Source: DASPJL01 sp035628645 (lineage in GTDB: Bacteria; Bacteroidota; Bacteroidia; Cytophagales; Cyclobacteriaceae). From it: a stretch of DNA of 29,303 nt. The notes under the pieces were generated by a model, which saw only the letters and a list, made by a program, of their open reading frames with translations, did not search any database and was not told where the DNA came from. The first letter of the stretch is position 1. Each line of letters starts with the position of its first letter. Location of the stretch: NCBI GenBank assembly GCA_035628645.1, contig DASPJL010000116.1, forward strand, positions 1 to 29,303, read 5' to 3'. Shown here piece after piece: positions 16,103 to 24,620 of this stretch. The translations under genes were made by a program, and so were the position numbers.

Positions 16103-17497
16103 ATGAATTTCAGAGTAGAAAAAGATACAATGGGCCCTGTAAATGTTCCGGCTGATAAATATTGGGGTGCACAAACACAGCGGTCAAAAGAAAACTTTAC
16201 TATCGGCGGACACCAAATGCCTAAAGAAGTTATAATGGCTTTTGCTATACTCAAAAAAGCGGCTGCCCAGGCTAATTTTGAATTAGGTGTTCTCCCTAAA
16301 GAGCGAATGGAAATTATAGGAAAAGTGTGTGAGGAAATTCTTGAAGGAAAACTTGATGATCAATTTCCATTAGTAGTATGGCAAACAGGCTCAGGTACTC
16401 AATCCAATATGAACGTAAATGAAGTAATTGCAAACCGAGCGCATGTTTTATTAGGAGGAACTCTAATGGATGAGAAAAAGAAGATCCATCCAAATGATGA
16501 CGTAAATAAATCACAGTCTTCAAACGATACTTTTCCTACGGCAATGAGCATAGCAGCTTATAAAACGGTCGTTGAAAATACTTTGCCTTTTGTTGAGAAG
16601 CTTAGAAATACATTAGATAAAAAGGCCAAAGACTTTAAAGATGTGGTAAAGATCGGGCGGACACACTTCATGGATGCCACCCCGCTTACTTTAGGACATG
16701 AGTTTTCAGGATATGTTTCTCAATTAGACCATGGTATTAAAGCATTGAGGAATACGTTGCCGCATCTTGCAGAACTTGCATTAGGAGGGACTGCTGTGGG
16801 TACAGGACTTAATACACCAAAAGGCTACGATAAACTGGTTGCAGAAAAAATTGCACGACTTTCCGGACACCCCTTTGTAACTGCAGAAAATAAATTTGAA
16901 TCGCTTGCAGCACATGATGCTATGGTGGAGACTTCAGGGGCGCTAAAAAGATTGGCGGTGAGTCTAATGAAAATTGCGAATGATATACGAATGCTGGCGT
17001 CAGGACCAAGATCCGGAATTGCAGAAATCTTAATCCCTGAAAATGAACCGGGCTCTTCTATAATGCCTGGAAAAGTAAACCCTACGCAATGTGAAGCATT
17101 AACAATGGTTTGTGCTCAGGTAGTAGGAAATGATGCGGCTATTACCATTGGTGGAATGAATGGTCATTTCGAATTAAATGTTTTTAAACCAGTTATCATT
17201 TTCAACCTGCTGATGGCTGCACGGCTTATTGGTGATGGGTGCGAGTCCTTTGAAAAGAATTGCGTGGTAGGAATTGAACCTAATTATCCTGTAATCACAA
17301 AAAATCTGGAAAATAGCCTGATGCTTGTGACAGCTTTAAATCCACATATTGGGTATGAAAATGCTGCAAAAATTGCAAAAAAGGCCCATAAAGAAGGTAC
17401 TACCTTAAGAGAAGCGGCAGTTGAACTGGGATTATTAACCAGTGAACAATTTGATCAATGGGTTGTTCCAAAGGACATGATCGGCAGTTTGAAATAA
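16103..17497 (+). CDS. fumC: Class II fumarate hydratase
   Basis: FumC catalyses the reversible hydration of fumarate to L-malate in the TCA cycle, in the cytosol, without an iron-sulfur cluster. The 464-residue protein starts 'FRVEKDTMGPVNVPADKYWGAQTQRS'. It shows 'TGSGTQSNMNVNEVIANRA', 'HPNDDVNKSQSSNDTFPTAM', 'GRTHFMDATPLTLGHEFSGY' in pieces, and the superfamily signature 'GSSIMPGKVNPTQCEA' at about residues 317-332, whose flexible loop carries the catalytic serine. Length equals the usual 460-467. It has its own leader with three tiny reading frames and is followed by a clear terminator, so it is probably a single-gene transcript. Confidence 0.97.
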   Translation: MNFRVEKDTMGPVNVPADKYWGAQTQRSKENFTIGGHQMPKEVIMAFAILKKAAAQANFELGVLPKERMEIIGKVCEEILEGKLDDQFPLVVWQTGSGTQSNMNVNEVIANRAHVLLGGTLMDEKKKIHPNDDVNKSQSSNDTFPTAMSIAAYKTVVENTLPFVEKLRNTLDKKAKDFKDVVKIGRTHFMDATPLTLGHEFSGYVSQLDHGIKALRNTLPHLAELALGGTAVGTGLNTPKGYDKLVAEKIARLSGHPFVTAENKFESLAAHDAMVETSGALKRLAVSLMKIANDIRMLASGPRSGIAEILIPENEPGSSIMPGKVNPTQCEALTMVCAQVVGNDAAITIGGMNGHFELNVFKPVIIFNLLMAARLIGDGCESFEKNCVVGIEPNYPVITKNLENSLMLVTALNPHIGYENAAKIAKKAHKEGTTLREAAVELGLLTSEQFDQWVVPKDMIGSLK

Positions 17498-17513
17498 TTT
17501 ATTCAAGAAGACT

Positions 17514-17542
17514 TGTTCCTCTATTCAGGGGAACATTTTTTT
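17514..17542 (+). terminator. Rho-independent terminator after fumC
   Basis: TGTTCCTC (17514-17521) pairs with GGGGAACA (17528-17535) with one G-T pair and a 6-base loop, followed by seven T. It lies 16 bases after the fumC stop and just ahead of the dtd start. Confidence 0.85.
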
Positions 17543-17556
17543 AAACCAAAAGTATA

Positions 17557-18009
17557 GTGGTTGCTGTAATTCAAAGGGTTTCCGAGGCTTCTGTCACCAT
17601 AAATGGGGAAGTGAAAAATGCCATTGAGAATGGTCTTTTAATTTTACTAGGCATTACACATTCAGATGACCAGGAAGACATTGATTGGTTATCAAAAAAA
17701 ATAATTGGGTTAAGAATTTTTGGAGATGAAGAAGGAAAAATGAATTTATCAATTTCAGACATCAACGGAGATATTCTTTTGATCAGCCAGTTTACACTCC
17801 ATGCAAGCACGAAAAAAGGAAACAGACCCTCTTTTATTGAAGCTGCCCGTCCGGAAGTAGCAATTCCATTATACAATTCATTTATAGACAAACTTTCCAA
17901 TAAACTTGGAAAGCCTGTCAAAACAGGAGAATTTGGAGCAGACATGAAAGTCGCCCTGATCAACGATGGGCCTGTCACCATCCTAATTGATACTAAAGAT
18001 AAAAGCTAA
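17557..18009 (+). CDS. dtd: D-aminoacyl-tRNA deacylase
   Basis: Dtd hydrolyses D-aminoacyl-tRNAs (and Gly-tRNA(Ala)), acting as a chiral proofreader in the cytosol. The 150-residue protein opens 'VAVIQRVSEASVTINGE'. It has the two catalytic-pocket motifs: 'SQFTLHAST' (about residues 78-86), the SQxTLxA motif, and 'NDGPVTILIDTK' near 137-148, the cross-subunit Gly-Pro motif. The start codon is GTG at 17557: no ATG fits upstream, and the family alignment begins exactly here. The TAA stop overlaps the ATG of the next gene (TAATG), indicating translational coupling. Confidence 0.95.
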   Translation: MVAVIQRVSEASVTINGEVKNAIENGLLILLGITHSDDQEDIDWLSKKIIGLRIFGDEEGKMNLSISDINGDILLISQFTLHASTKKGNRPSFIEAARPEVAIPLYNSFIDKLSNKLGKPVKTGEFGADMKVALINDGPVTILIDTKDKS

Positions 18010-18335
18010 TGACCTTAGAAGAAGCCCAAAAAATAGTAGACAACTGGATTAAAACCCATGGAGTGAGGTACTTTAATGAACTTACCAATATGGCCATTTT
18101 AACCGAGGAGGTAGGGGAAGTGGCAAGGATTATTGCAAGGCAATATGGAGAACAGTCCTTTAAAAAGTCGGACAGTGAGAAAAATCTAGGAGATGAATTA
18201 GCCGATGTACTCTTCGTTCTGATATGTATTGCCAATCAAACCGGGATAAACTTAACTGAAGCCTTAGAAAAAAATCTTTTGAAGAAAACAGAAAGAGATA
18301 AGGACAGACATATAAGTAATAAAAAATTGAAGTAA
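18009..18335 (+). CDS. MazG-like nucleotide pyrophosphohydrolase
   Basis: This 108-residue all-helical protein belongs to the MazG nucleotide pyrophosphohydrolase superfamily. It carries the Mg-binding ExxE-(n)-ExxD pattern: 'LTEEVGEVARII' at about residues 31-42 and 'LGDELADVLFVLICIANQTG' at about 60-79. Members hydrolyse nucleoside triphosphates to monophosphate and diphosphate, often for non-canonical or surplus nucleotides. The substrate here is not predictable. The ATG overlaps the dtd stop by one base, so the two are co-translated. The pairing with dtd is common in Bacteroidota, suggesting a shared quality-control theme. The C-terminus is lysine-rich and short. Confidence 0.9.
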   Translation: MTLEEAQKIVDNWIKTHGVRYFNELTNMAILTEEVGEVARIIARQYGEQSFKKSDSEKNLGDELADVLFVLICIANQTGINLTEALEKNLLKKTERDKDRHISNKKLK

Positions 18336-18494
18336 TAAGTCTTATTTTCAAACGATTTCTACAGGTCTCATTAACCTCTGATACTTAAACTAATATATTC
18401 CTTTACCATTCCTCTACCTTCTAAAATAAATATCTTATTTTAGCCTTTTTTACAATCTTTTTATTTTTCAGAAAAATCATACTGTCAACGTCTT

Positions 18495-19850
18495 ATGAAA
18501 AATTGCTTCTTTTTCATCCTTTTTGGTCTGATTCTACAAACGGCAGTTTTCAGTCAAAGCAATAAAATTGAATTCACCGAATTTGACCTTGCAAACGGAC
18601 TACATGTAATTCTTCACAAAGACAATTCAACACCCATCGTGGCTGTGTCAGTGATGTATCATGTGGGCTCAAAAAATGAAGATACCACCCGCACAGGTTT
18701 TGCTCATTTTTTTGAACATCTGTTATTTGAAGGATCTGAAAATATTGGCCGTGGAGAATATTTTAAAACCATTCAATCTGCAGGTGGAGAATTAAATGCA
18801 AACACCTCTCAGGACCGCACTTATTATTATCAGATACTTCCGTCAAATCAGCTCGAACTGGGGCTGTATATGGAATCGGAAAGAATGCTCCACGCTAAAA
18901 TTGATTCCATAGGTATAGAAACACAACGGCAGGTGGTAAAAGAAGAAAGAAGACAGCGTTACGATAATACACCTTACGGATCGGTTATAGAAGAAACAAT
19001 GAAGAGAGCTTATAAAGAACATCCTTACAGATGGACGCCTATAGGTTCAATGAAGCATCTGAATGAAGCAACAGATGCTGAGTTCCTTGATTTTTATAAA
19101 ACTTTTTATGTGCCCAACAATGCGGTACTTTCTATCGCAGGAGATATTGATATAGAAAAGACCAGGCAATTGGTAGAAAAATATTTTAGTGAAATACCAA
19201 GAGGAACCAAAGAAATACCAAGACCTGATATAGAGGAACCAAAACAAACCAAGGAGATAAGGGATGTAGTGTATGACAAGGTTCAGTTACCAGCAGTAAT
19301 TCAAGCCTTTCATATTCCCGAACAAGGAACTGAAGATTATTATGCCATAAGTATGCTCTCGCAACTGCTTTCGCAAGGCCAAAGTTCCAGAATGTACAAA
19401 GCTTTGGTAGACCAACAGCAAAAAGCACTGGCAGTGGGCACTTTCCCTTTTCCTTTAGAAGATCCGGGAATTACTTTAAGCTACGCAATAGCCAACATGG
19501 GTGTGACGCCGGAAGAATTGGAGGCCGCCATGGAAAAGGAATACGATAAAGTTAAAAACGAATTGGTATCGGAAAGAGAATTTCAAAAATTAAAAAATCA
19601 AATAGAAACAAGTTTTGTAAATGACAATTCAACAGTGGCGGGACGAGCAGAGGCATTGGCGAACTATTACATGTATTACGGCAATACAAATCTCATTAAT
19701 ACTGAAATAGAAAGGTATTTGAAAGTCACCCGTGAAGACCTTAAGCGGGTAGCAAATAAATACTTTACCAAGGAAAACAGAGTGGTTCTTTATTATTTAC
19801 CTGAATCTGCCAAAAAGCCAACTCAAGACGTTTCTCCTGACAAACAATAG
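18495..19850 (+). CDS. M16 family zinc peptidase, catalytic subunit
   Basis: This 451-residue protein has a signal peptide (cleavage around residue 20), so it works in the periplasm. The inverted zinc motif HxxEH is present as 'HFFEHLLFEGS' (His71, Glu74, His75), and the further glutamate ligand lies in 'VVKEERRQRYDN'. Two M16 domains follow one another (about residues 25-235 and 240-440). The R/Y substrate-binding pair of active M16 enzymes is not recognisable: the expected place reads 'SSRMYKALVDQQQKALAV'. It is followed after 39 bases by a second M16 gene that has the opposite set of motifs, so the two products probably form a heterodimer degrading peptides in the periplasm. Confidence 0.93.
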   Translation: MKNCFFFILFGLILQTAVFSQSNKIEFTEFDLANGLHVILHKDNSTPIVAVSVMYHVGSKNEDTTRTGFAHFFEHLLFEGSENIGRGEYFKTIQSAGGELNANTSQDRTYYYQILPSNQLELGLYMESERMLHAKIDSIGIETQRQVVKEERRQRYDNTPYGSVIEETMKRAYKEHPYRWTPIGSMKHLNEATDAEFLDFYKTFYVPNNAVLSIAGDIDIEKTRQLVEKYFSEIPRGTKEIPRPDIEEPKQTKEIRDVVYDKVQLPAVIQAFHIPEQGTEDYYAISMLSQLLSQGQSSRMYKALVDQQQKALAVGTFPFPLEDPGITLSYAIANMGVTPEELEAAMEKEYDKVKNELVSEREFQKLKNQIETSFVNDNSTVAGRAEALANYYMYYGNTNLINTEIERYLKVTREDLKRVANKYFTKENRVVLYYLPESAKKPTQDVSPDKQ

Positions 19851-19889
19851 TTGAATCAATCAATAAGTAAAAACAAAACCAATACTTAA

Positions 19890-21302
19890 ATGAAATCCAC
19901 GATCCTTTATATATGTTTATTTCTTGTTTCTTCAGTCAACGTTTTCGCTCAGTTGGACAGAAGCGTAAAACCGGAACCCGGTCCCGCACCTGAAATTAAA
20001 ATTGCAGATTATGAATCATTTGAACTTCCAAATGGACTTAAAGTATTTGTAGTTGAAAATCATAAATTACCCAAAGTAACCTTTTCTCTGGTATTGGACA
20101 GAGACCCGGTAATGGAAGAGAACAAAGCAGGATATTTATCCATTACGGGAGAGCTGTTGCGCACTGGTACAAAAACACGATCCAAAGCACAACTGGATGA
20201 GGAAATAGATTTTATAGGCGCCTATTTATCAACTTCTTCTACAGGAATAGCCGGATCTTCATTAAAGAAACATACAGAAAAGCTGCTAGAGTTGATGAGT
20301 GATGTACTTTTAAATCCTTCCTTTCCCCAGGAAGAAATGGACAAAATAAAAAAACAGACACTCTCTGCATTAGCTCTGGCTAAAGACGATCCAAATTCTA
20401 TCGCAAACAACGTTTCCAGGGTCCTTGTTTATGGAAAAAATCATCCTTATGGAGAAATAACAACAGAAGAGACGGTAAAAAATATAACCATTCAAGACAG
20501 CAAAAATTATTACGAGAAGTTCTTTCGTCCAAATATTGCCTACCTGGCCATAGTAGGTGATATCACAAAAAAAGAGGCGGAAGGTTTGGTAAAAAAATAT
20601 TTTGGCAAATGGAAGAAAGGCGATGTTCCGAAGTTTGAATATAAAGATCCCGAATTACCTGAGAAAAGAATTGTAGCCTTGGTGGACAGAGCCCAAAGTG
20701 TTCAATCCGTAATAGAAATTGCGCATCCTTTAAAACTAAAGCCTGGAGAGCCTGAGGTTATTAAATCAAGGTTGCTAAATGAAATCATGGGAGGTTCGTT
20801 TACTTCAAGATTAAATATGAACCTCAGGGAAAAACACGGGTATACCTATGGGGCAAGATCCAGTATCTCATCTGATGAGCTTATCGGCAATTTTAGCGCT
20901 TCTGCAAAAGTGAGAAATGAGGTAACTGATAGTGCGATTGCAGAAATGCTTAAAGAAATAAACCTTCTGGGAAAAGAAAAAGTAAAAGCTGAAGAACTCC
21001 AAAATGCTAAGAATTATATCACCGGAAGTTTTGCCCGGTCAATGGAAAACCCTCAGACAGTAGCAAGTTTTGCCATCAACACTGCCAGGTATAATCTGCC
21101 AAAGGATTATTATGCTAATTATTTAAAAAATGTGGACAAGGTAACAATAGAAGATGTTCAGGAAATGGCCAAAAGGTTTGTAAAACCCGAACATTCTTAT
21201 ATTATCCTGGTAGGGAAAGCTGAAGAAGTAGGAAAAAATTTAAATAATTATGGTGAAGTAAAACACTATGATATCTATGGCAACCTTATAGACCAAAAGT
21301 AG
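19890..21302 (+). CDS. M16 family peptidase-like protein, non-catalytic partner
   Basis: This 470-residue paralogue of the preceding M16 gene has a signal peptide ending 'NVFAQ' (about residue 21). The HxxEH zinc site is absent: the equivalent position reads 'AGYLSITGELLRTGT'. The C-terminal domain keeps 'GSFTSRLNMNLREKHGYTYGARS', with the Arg and Tyr that hold the substrate C-terminus. Paired M16B systems consist of one zinc-bearing and one R/Y-bearing subunit, and the two genes here match that division. The gene lies 39 bases after its partner, so they form one operon. A short transposable element begins exactly at its TAG stop codon. Confidence 0.92.
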   Translation: MKSTILYICLFLVSSVNVFAQLDRSVKPEPGPAPEIKIADYESFELPNGLKVFVVENHKLPKVTFSLVLDRDPVMEENKAGYLSITGELLRTGTKTRSKAQLDEEIDFIGAYLSTSSTGIAGSSLKKHTEKLLELMSDVLLNPSFPQEEMDKIKKQTLSALALAKDDPNSIANNVSRVLVYGKNHPYGEITTEETVKNITIQDSKNYYEKFFRPNIAYLAIVGDITKKEAEGLVKKYFGKWKKGDVPKFEYKDPELPEKRIVALVDRAQSVQSVIEIAHPLKLKPGEPEVIKSRLLNEIMGGSFTSRLNMNLREKHGYTYGARSSISSDELIGNFSASAKVRNEVTDSAIAEMLKEINLLGKEKVKAEELQNAKNYITGSFARSMENPQTVASFAINTARYNLPKDYYANYLKNVDKVTIEDVQEMAKRFVKPEHSYIILVGKAEEVGKNLNNYGEVKHYDIYGNLIDQK

Positions 21303-21725
21303 AGATCAAGGATCAAGCGGAATTTCTGGGGCGTAGATTTTTTAAGGATCTGTCAGGAAAATTGGGGAAGAAACATACTTAAGACGATAAGGAACCTTTT
21401 TCAGCATCAACCAAAATATTTATTGGTGTGCTAAAAGGTCAAAGTGTTTCTCGGAAATAAGTATTTTTTGTAATTTGAAACCTTGGATTCTAATTACCGA
21501 ACGTTCCTTCAAAAGGCGTAATCATTGCTAAAATCTTCCCTCCTTATTCTAAGGTTATAGTGACCTTATAGCGATGTATCTTCACTCATCCTCCTTGCAT
21601 CCTTCGATCATCCTCCAAGGGTCTAGTATCCATATTAACATCATGGTTCAATTAATGATGGAAAACATACTTAAGCTACTCGCTTTTTACCCGTTCCCTA
21701 GAAATTCCGGTTGATCCGAGATCAA
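21302..21725. mobile_element. MITE-like non-coding transposable element with 22-bp inverted ends and 8-bp target duplication
   Basis: Imperfect terminal inverted repeats lie at 21310-21331 (starting GGATCAA, with core GGAATTTCT) and 21696-21717 (ending TTGATCC). They match at 20 of 22 positions when one is reverse-complemented. The 8-base direct repeat GAGATCAA flanks them exactly (21302-21309 and 21718-21725), as a target-site duplication would. The 408-base body has no credible reading frame, so it would depend on a transposase encoded elsewhere. A 13-base direct repeat AAACATACTTAAG lies inside near both ends (21371-21383 and 21663-21675). The 8-bp duplication length is shared by several insertion-sequence families, so no parent family is assigned. 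Confidence 0.72.
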
Positions 21726-21946
21726 TCCATTTTATTTCTACAAATAAAAAGGTCCGCCTGAGCGGACCCTCCATAGCCATCGTTGAATTAATATAATAAG
21801 CAAAACTTATCGCTTAATACAACCTGGCATAATAAAAAAAGAACCAGCAATGATTCTATTTTAATTAGATCTTATTGCCAATTGAATGAATTAAGAACAT
21901 TTACGAATGAAGGGTATAAAGGTTGAAAAAATTGAATGTGGGAAGA
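21303..21946. other. Intergenic stretch between the M16 pair and the histidine kinase
   Basis: About 644 bases lie between two convergent genes. The left two thirds is the MITE-like element. A minus-strand terminator is at 21746-21768. A 9-bp inverted repeat GAAGGGTAT / ATACCCTTC (21909-21917 and 21959-21967) straddles the kinase stop codon. No coding sequence was recognised. Confidence 0.6.
21746..21768 (-). terminator. Rho-independent terminator for the histidine kinase gene
   Basis: GGTCCGC (21751-21757) pairs with GCGGACC (21762-21768) around a CTGA loop. On the minus strand it is followed by five T. It lies about 180 bases after the kinase stop. No T-run follows on the plus strand, so it acts in one direction only. 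Confidence 0.8.
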
Positions 21947-24319
21947 TTAATTTTTTTCATACCCTTCTCCTATCTTATTTGAAAATTCAAGAATAAACTT
22001 AGTGCCTTCAGACACCTTCGATTCCACTTTTATGCTACCGCCTAATTTGTTTACAGCCTCTTTTACAATATATAAACCTAATCCCGATCCTTTGGATGAC
22101 TCCGAAGCCCTGAAAAACATATTGAAGATTTTTTCCAAATGCTTGCCTTCTATGCCCAATCCGTTATCCTCTACAAAAAGTCTTACCATTTCATTATCCA
22201 CATATAAGTTAATCCTGATAAACTTTTTACTCTTATTAACATCATGATACCTGATGGCATTAGAAATAAGGTTATTTAAAATTACTTCCAACCTTCTCCG
22301 GTCAGTATAAAGCGGCGCGTGGTCATCTACTTCTACAATCCTGTCTATATTTTGTGCTTCGTCGCTGTATCTCAGATCATTCAGACATTCATGAATAAAT
22401 TCACGGGGCTCTATTCTTTCTACCTTTACCGGCGTTCGTGTGTTGCGGCTATATTCTATAATATCTCGTATAAATCCATCCAGTTTTTTAACAGACTGTT
22501 CTACAAGGTCTAAATAAAGGTCAAGTCCCGGGTTGCTATTTTCCAGCCGAACAAGGTTTACCACTCCCAATATAGAGGTGAGAGGTGCCCTAAGGTCATG
22601 AGCAGAACTATACACAAAAGCATCAAGCTCATTGTTGATTTTTTGAAGCTCCTGGTTTTTTTGCTCCAACTCTTCCTCGCTTTGTTTTCTTAAGGATATG
22701 TCCAGGATTTGAAGTAAAATAAAACTAGGTTTCCCTTCATGGTCCTTTAGTAATGTAACGGTGAGGATAACAAACACAATGGTGTTAGACTTATGAAGAA
22801 ACCTCTTTTCTACTTGGAAACGGTTGCCATTGGCAAACAAATAATCAACGGAAAACTCCTCCCTAACCATTTTATCTTCAGGATAAATAAAGTCAAAGAA
22901 TTCAGTATTTAAAACTTCGGACTCGCTATATCCAAGAGTTTGAAGGAATGCCTGGTTAATTCGCAATATTTGACCTTCGAGGGAAGCCATAGCCATACCA
23001 ATTGGAGCCAGTTCAAACAAGTCCCTAAACTGCTCTTCATTTTTCTTTATTAAATCAGAAGCTTGTTTTAGTTCAGTGATGTCTTCCAAAGTTCCTACAT
23101 ATCCTAGTAATTTATTTCCGTCAAGAATAGGAGCTGCCAAACCATTTGTCCAGATTAGTGATCCATCGTTTCTAAGGTATCTGTAGGTACCTTTAAACTT
23201 TTTCAAGGATTGAAAAGAGTTATCCCATTCTTCTTTTACAATTCCTAAATCTCCCGGATGTACTCCGGTGAATATCCCATTTTCTAACCAATCAGATTCA
23301 GATAGCCCACTTATGTTAAGAAAATTCTGATTTCTATAAGTAACTTCTCCTCGGTCATTGATAGAAAATACACCCAACGGAGAAGATTCACTTATTGCGC
23401 GAAACTTAGCCTCACTTTCTCTTAAAACGTCCAGCGTCCTTTTGTTTTCACTGATGTCCAAAGCGCTGATCAGAACTTTAGATGGAGAATTTACCGAGCT
23501 TACTGGGATAAATTTTATTTCAAACCATTTTTTAATATTACCCGGAAAAGAGATCACCCTTTCCAAAACTATTAACTCGCCCTCAAAAGATTTTTTACAA
23601 TATTTTATTAAAAAATTCAATTCGGTTTTAGAAAAAAGATCGGTGATTTTAACTCCTTCCTTTACTGCTAATTCATATTTCAAAAGCACAAAGTCCTTTC
23701 CCTTTTCGTTGATTTTTAACAAGGAAAAATTATGGTCAACCAAAAAGTATAACTCGTCAGCATTATTTATAAGAGTCTGAAAATTTTCATTACTGATTAC
23801 CAAAGTCCTTTGGATCCTCAGATAAGAGTTTACCAGAATAAGAATCAGAAGACTAAGAACAAACAATTGAAACAGGAATTGGTATACCGGAAACAAAGGT
23901 TCTTCTATTTGGATCGTAATGAGAAAGAGGGATAAAAAGAAAAAAAGAAAGTAAAATTTAAGGTGAGAAAGGTTCTTTACCACCAGACTTACTCCAATAA
24001 AAACCACATAAGTTTCAAATACATAAACAGGATGGAGATTATTTTTAAACAAAACCACGTCAAAAATAATCACAAGGATAAGACTCAGAATATAAGCAAT
24101 GACAGTAAAATTTCTTTTGATAAAAGAGCTATAGAAACTTAAGATGAAAGTGGCAAAGCAAATAAATGAAAAACTAAGATCTACCCATAGTGGCTCATAG
24201 AGAGAGGGGTGAAATACTTTATTCAAACATGCGATCAAAGGAATCAAAAACCCTGCAAGGAGCAGCAGAATCCTGTAAACATGTGTTCTGTCGGCAAGCG
24301 AAAGATTGGGCAACCGCAT
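21947..24319 (-). CDS. Membrane PAS-domain sensor histidine kinase
   Basis: This 790-residue protein starts with about six hydrophobic helices (residues 13-170) of no recognised sensor family. Three PAS-type domains follow (about 175-290, 300-420 and 425-545); the second and third are more typical ('AISESSPLGVFSINDRGE' and 'LFELAPIGMAMASLEGQ'). A short coiled coil leads into HisKA with phospho-acceptor His574 in 'SSAHDLRAPLTSILG'. The HATPase_c domain has the N box 'NNLISNAIRYHD', G1 'VEDNGLGI' and G2 'GSGLGLYIVKEA'. It ends without a receiver domain, and no response regulator is next to it, so it is an orphan kinase. The signal is unknown. Its upstream region is shared with ahcY in divergent orientation. 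Confidence 0.93.
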   Translation of the reverse strand: MRLPNLSLADRTHVYRILLLLAGFLIPLIACLNKVFHPSLYEPLWVDLSFSFICFATFILSFYSSFIKRNFTVIAYILSLILVIIFDVVLFKNNLHPVYVFETYVVFIGVSLVVKNLSHLKFYFLFFFLSLFLITIQIEEPLFPVYQFLFQLFVLSLLILILVNSYLRIQRTLVISNENFQTLINNADELYFLVDHNFSLLKINEKGKDFVLLKYELAVKEGVKITDLFSKTELNFLIKYCKKSFEGELIVLERVISFPGNIKKWFEIKFIPVSSVNSPSKVLISALDISENKRTLDVLRESEAKFRAISESSPLGVFSINDRGEVTYRNQNFLNISGLSESDWLENGIFTGVHPGDLGIVKEEWDNSFQSLKKFKGTYRYLRNDGSLIWTNGLAAPILDGNKLLGYVGTLEDITELKQASDLIKKNEEQFRDLFELAPIGMAMASLEGQILRINQAFLQTLGYSESEVLNTEFFDFIYPEDKMVREEFSVDYLFANGNRFQVEKRFLHKSNTIVFVILTVTLLKDHEGKPSFILLQILDISLRKQSEEELEQKNQELQKINNELDAFVYSSAHDLRAPLTSILGVVNLVRLENSNPGLDLYLDLVEQSVKKLDGFIRDIIEYSRNTRTPVKVERIEPREFIHECLNDLRYSDEAQNIDRIVEVDDHAPLYTDRRRLEVILNNLISNAIRYHDVNKSKKFIRINLYVDNEMVRLFVEDNGLGIEGKHLEKIFNMFFRASESSKGSGLGLYIVKEAVNKLGGSIKVESKVSEGTKFILEFSNKIGEGYEKN

Positions 24320-24620
24320 TTTCTATAAGTTAACTTCTATAAATATCCTGTCCTGGTTTTAATGGAAAAGAGAATCAGAAAATAAGACCAGATTTTTTAT
24401 TTATCCTAAATAAAGAGATGCGCAGACAAGATGAACAACACTTTACTTCACTCAAATTTAAAATAAATAGCGTAGTCAATATACCAAAAAAACCGATGTC
24501 CAATTAAAATCTGTTCAGCTTTTCGAAAAAGTGGAAATAAAACGGAACAGCGGTTAATAAATAAATATTTTGTTATATACTTATAGTTGAGTTATTTTTG
24601 TCAAAAATTTCTAAAAAAAA
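24320..24620. other. Divergent promoter region between the histidine kinase and ahcY
   Basis: About 300 bases hold no gene. The ahcY promoter lies at 24569-24600. No exact promoter consensus was seen for the kinase. The ahcY transcript would begin near 24607, leaving a leader of only about 14 bases, too short for a riboswitch. Confidence 0.55.
24569..24600 (+). promoter_or_regulatory. Promoter of ahcY
   Basis: TTTG (24569-24572), a 20-base spacer and TATTTTTG (24593-24600) match the Bacteroidota promoter consensus. The -7 element ends 20 bases before the ATG. Confidence 0.7.

Noticed and set aside
17571..17981. A 136-codon minus-strand frame inside dtd
   Set aside because: It is a shadow of the dtd gene, which has full family motifs on the plus strand.
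21304..21331. Reading the MITE ends as a 28-bp inverted repeat without target duplication
   Set aside because: A 28-bp version has 24/28 matches. Two of the mismatches fall in the outer 6 bases, which are instead explained by the exact 8-bp direct repeat GAGATCAA.
24320..24620. Possible SAH or SAM riboswitch upstream of ahcY
   Set aside because: The promoter ends 20 bases before the ATG, leaving a leader of about 14 bases, far too short for a riboswitch.
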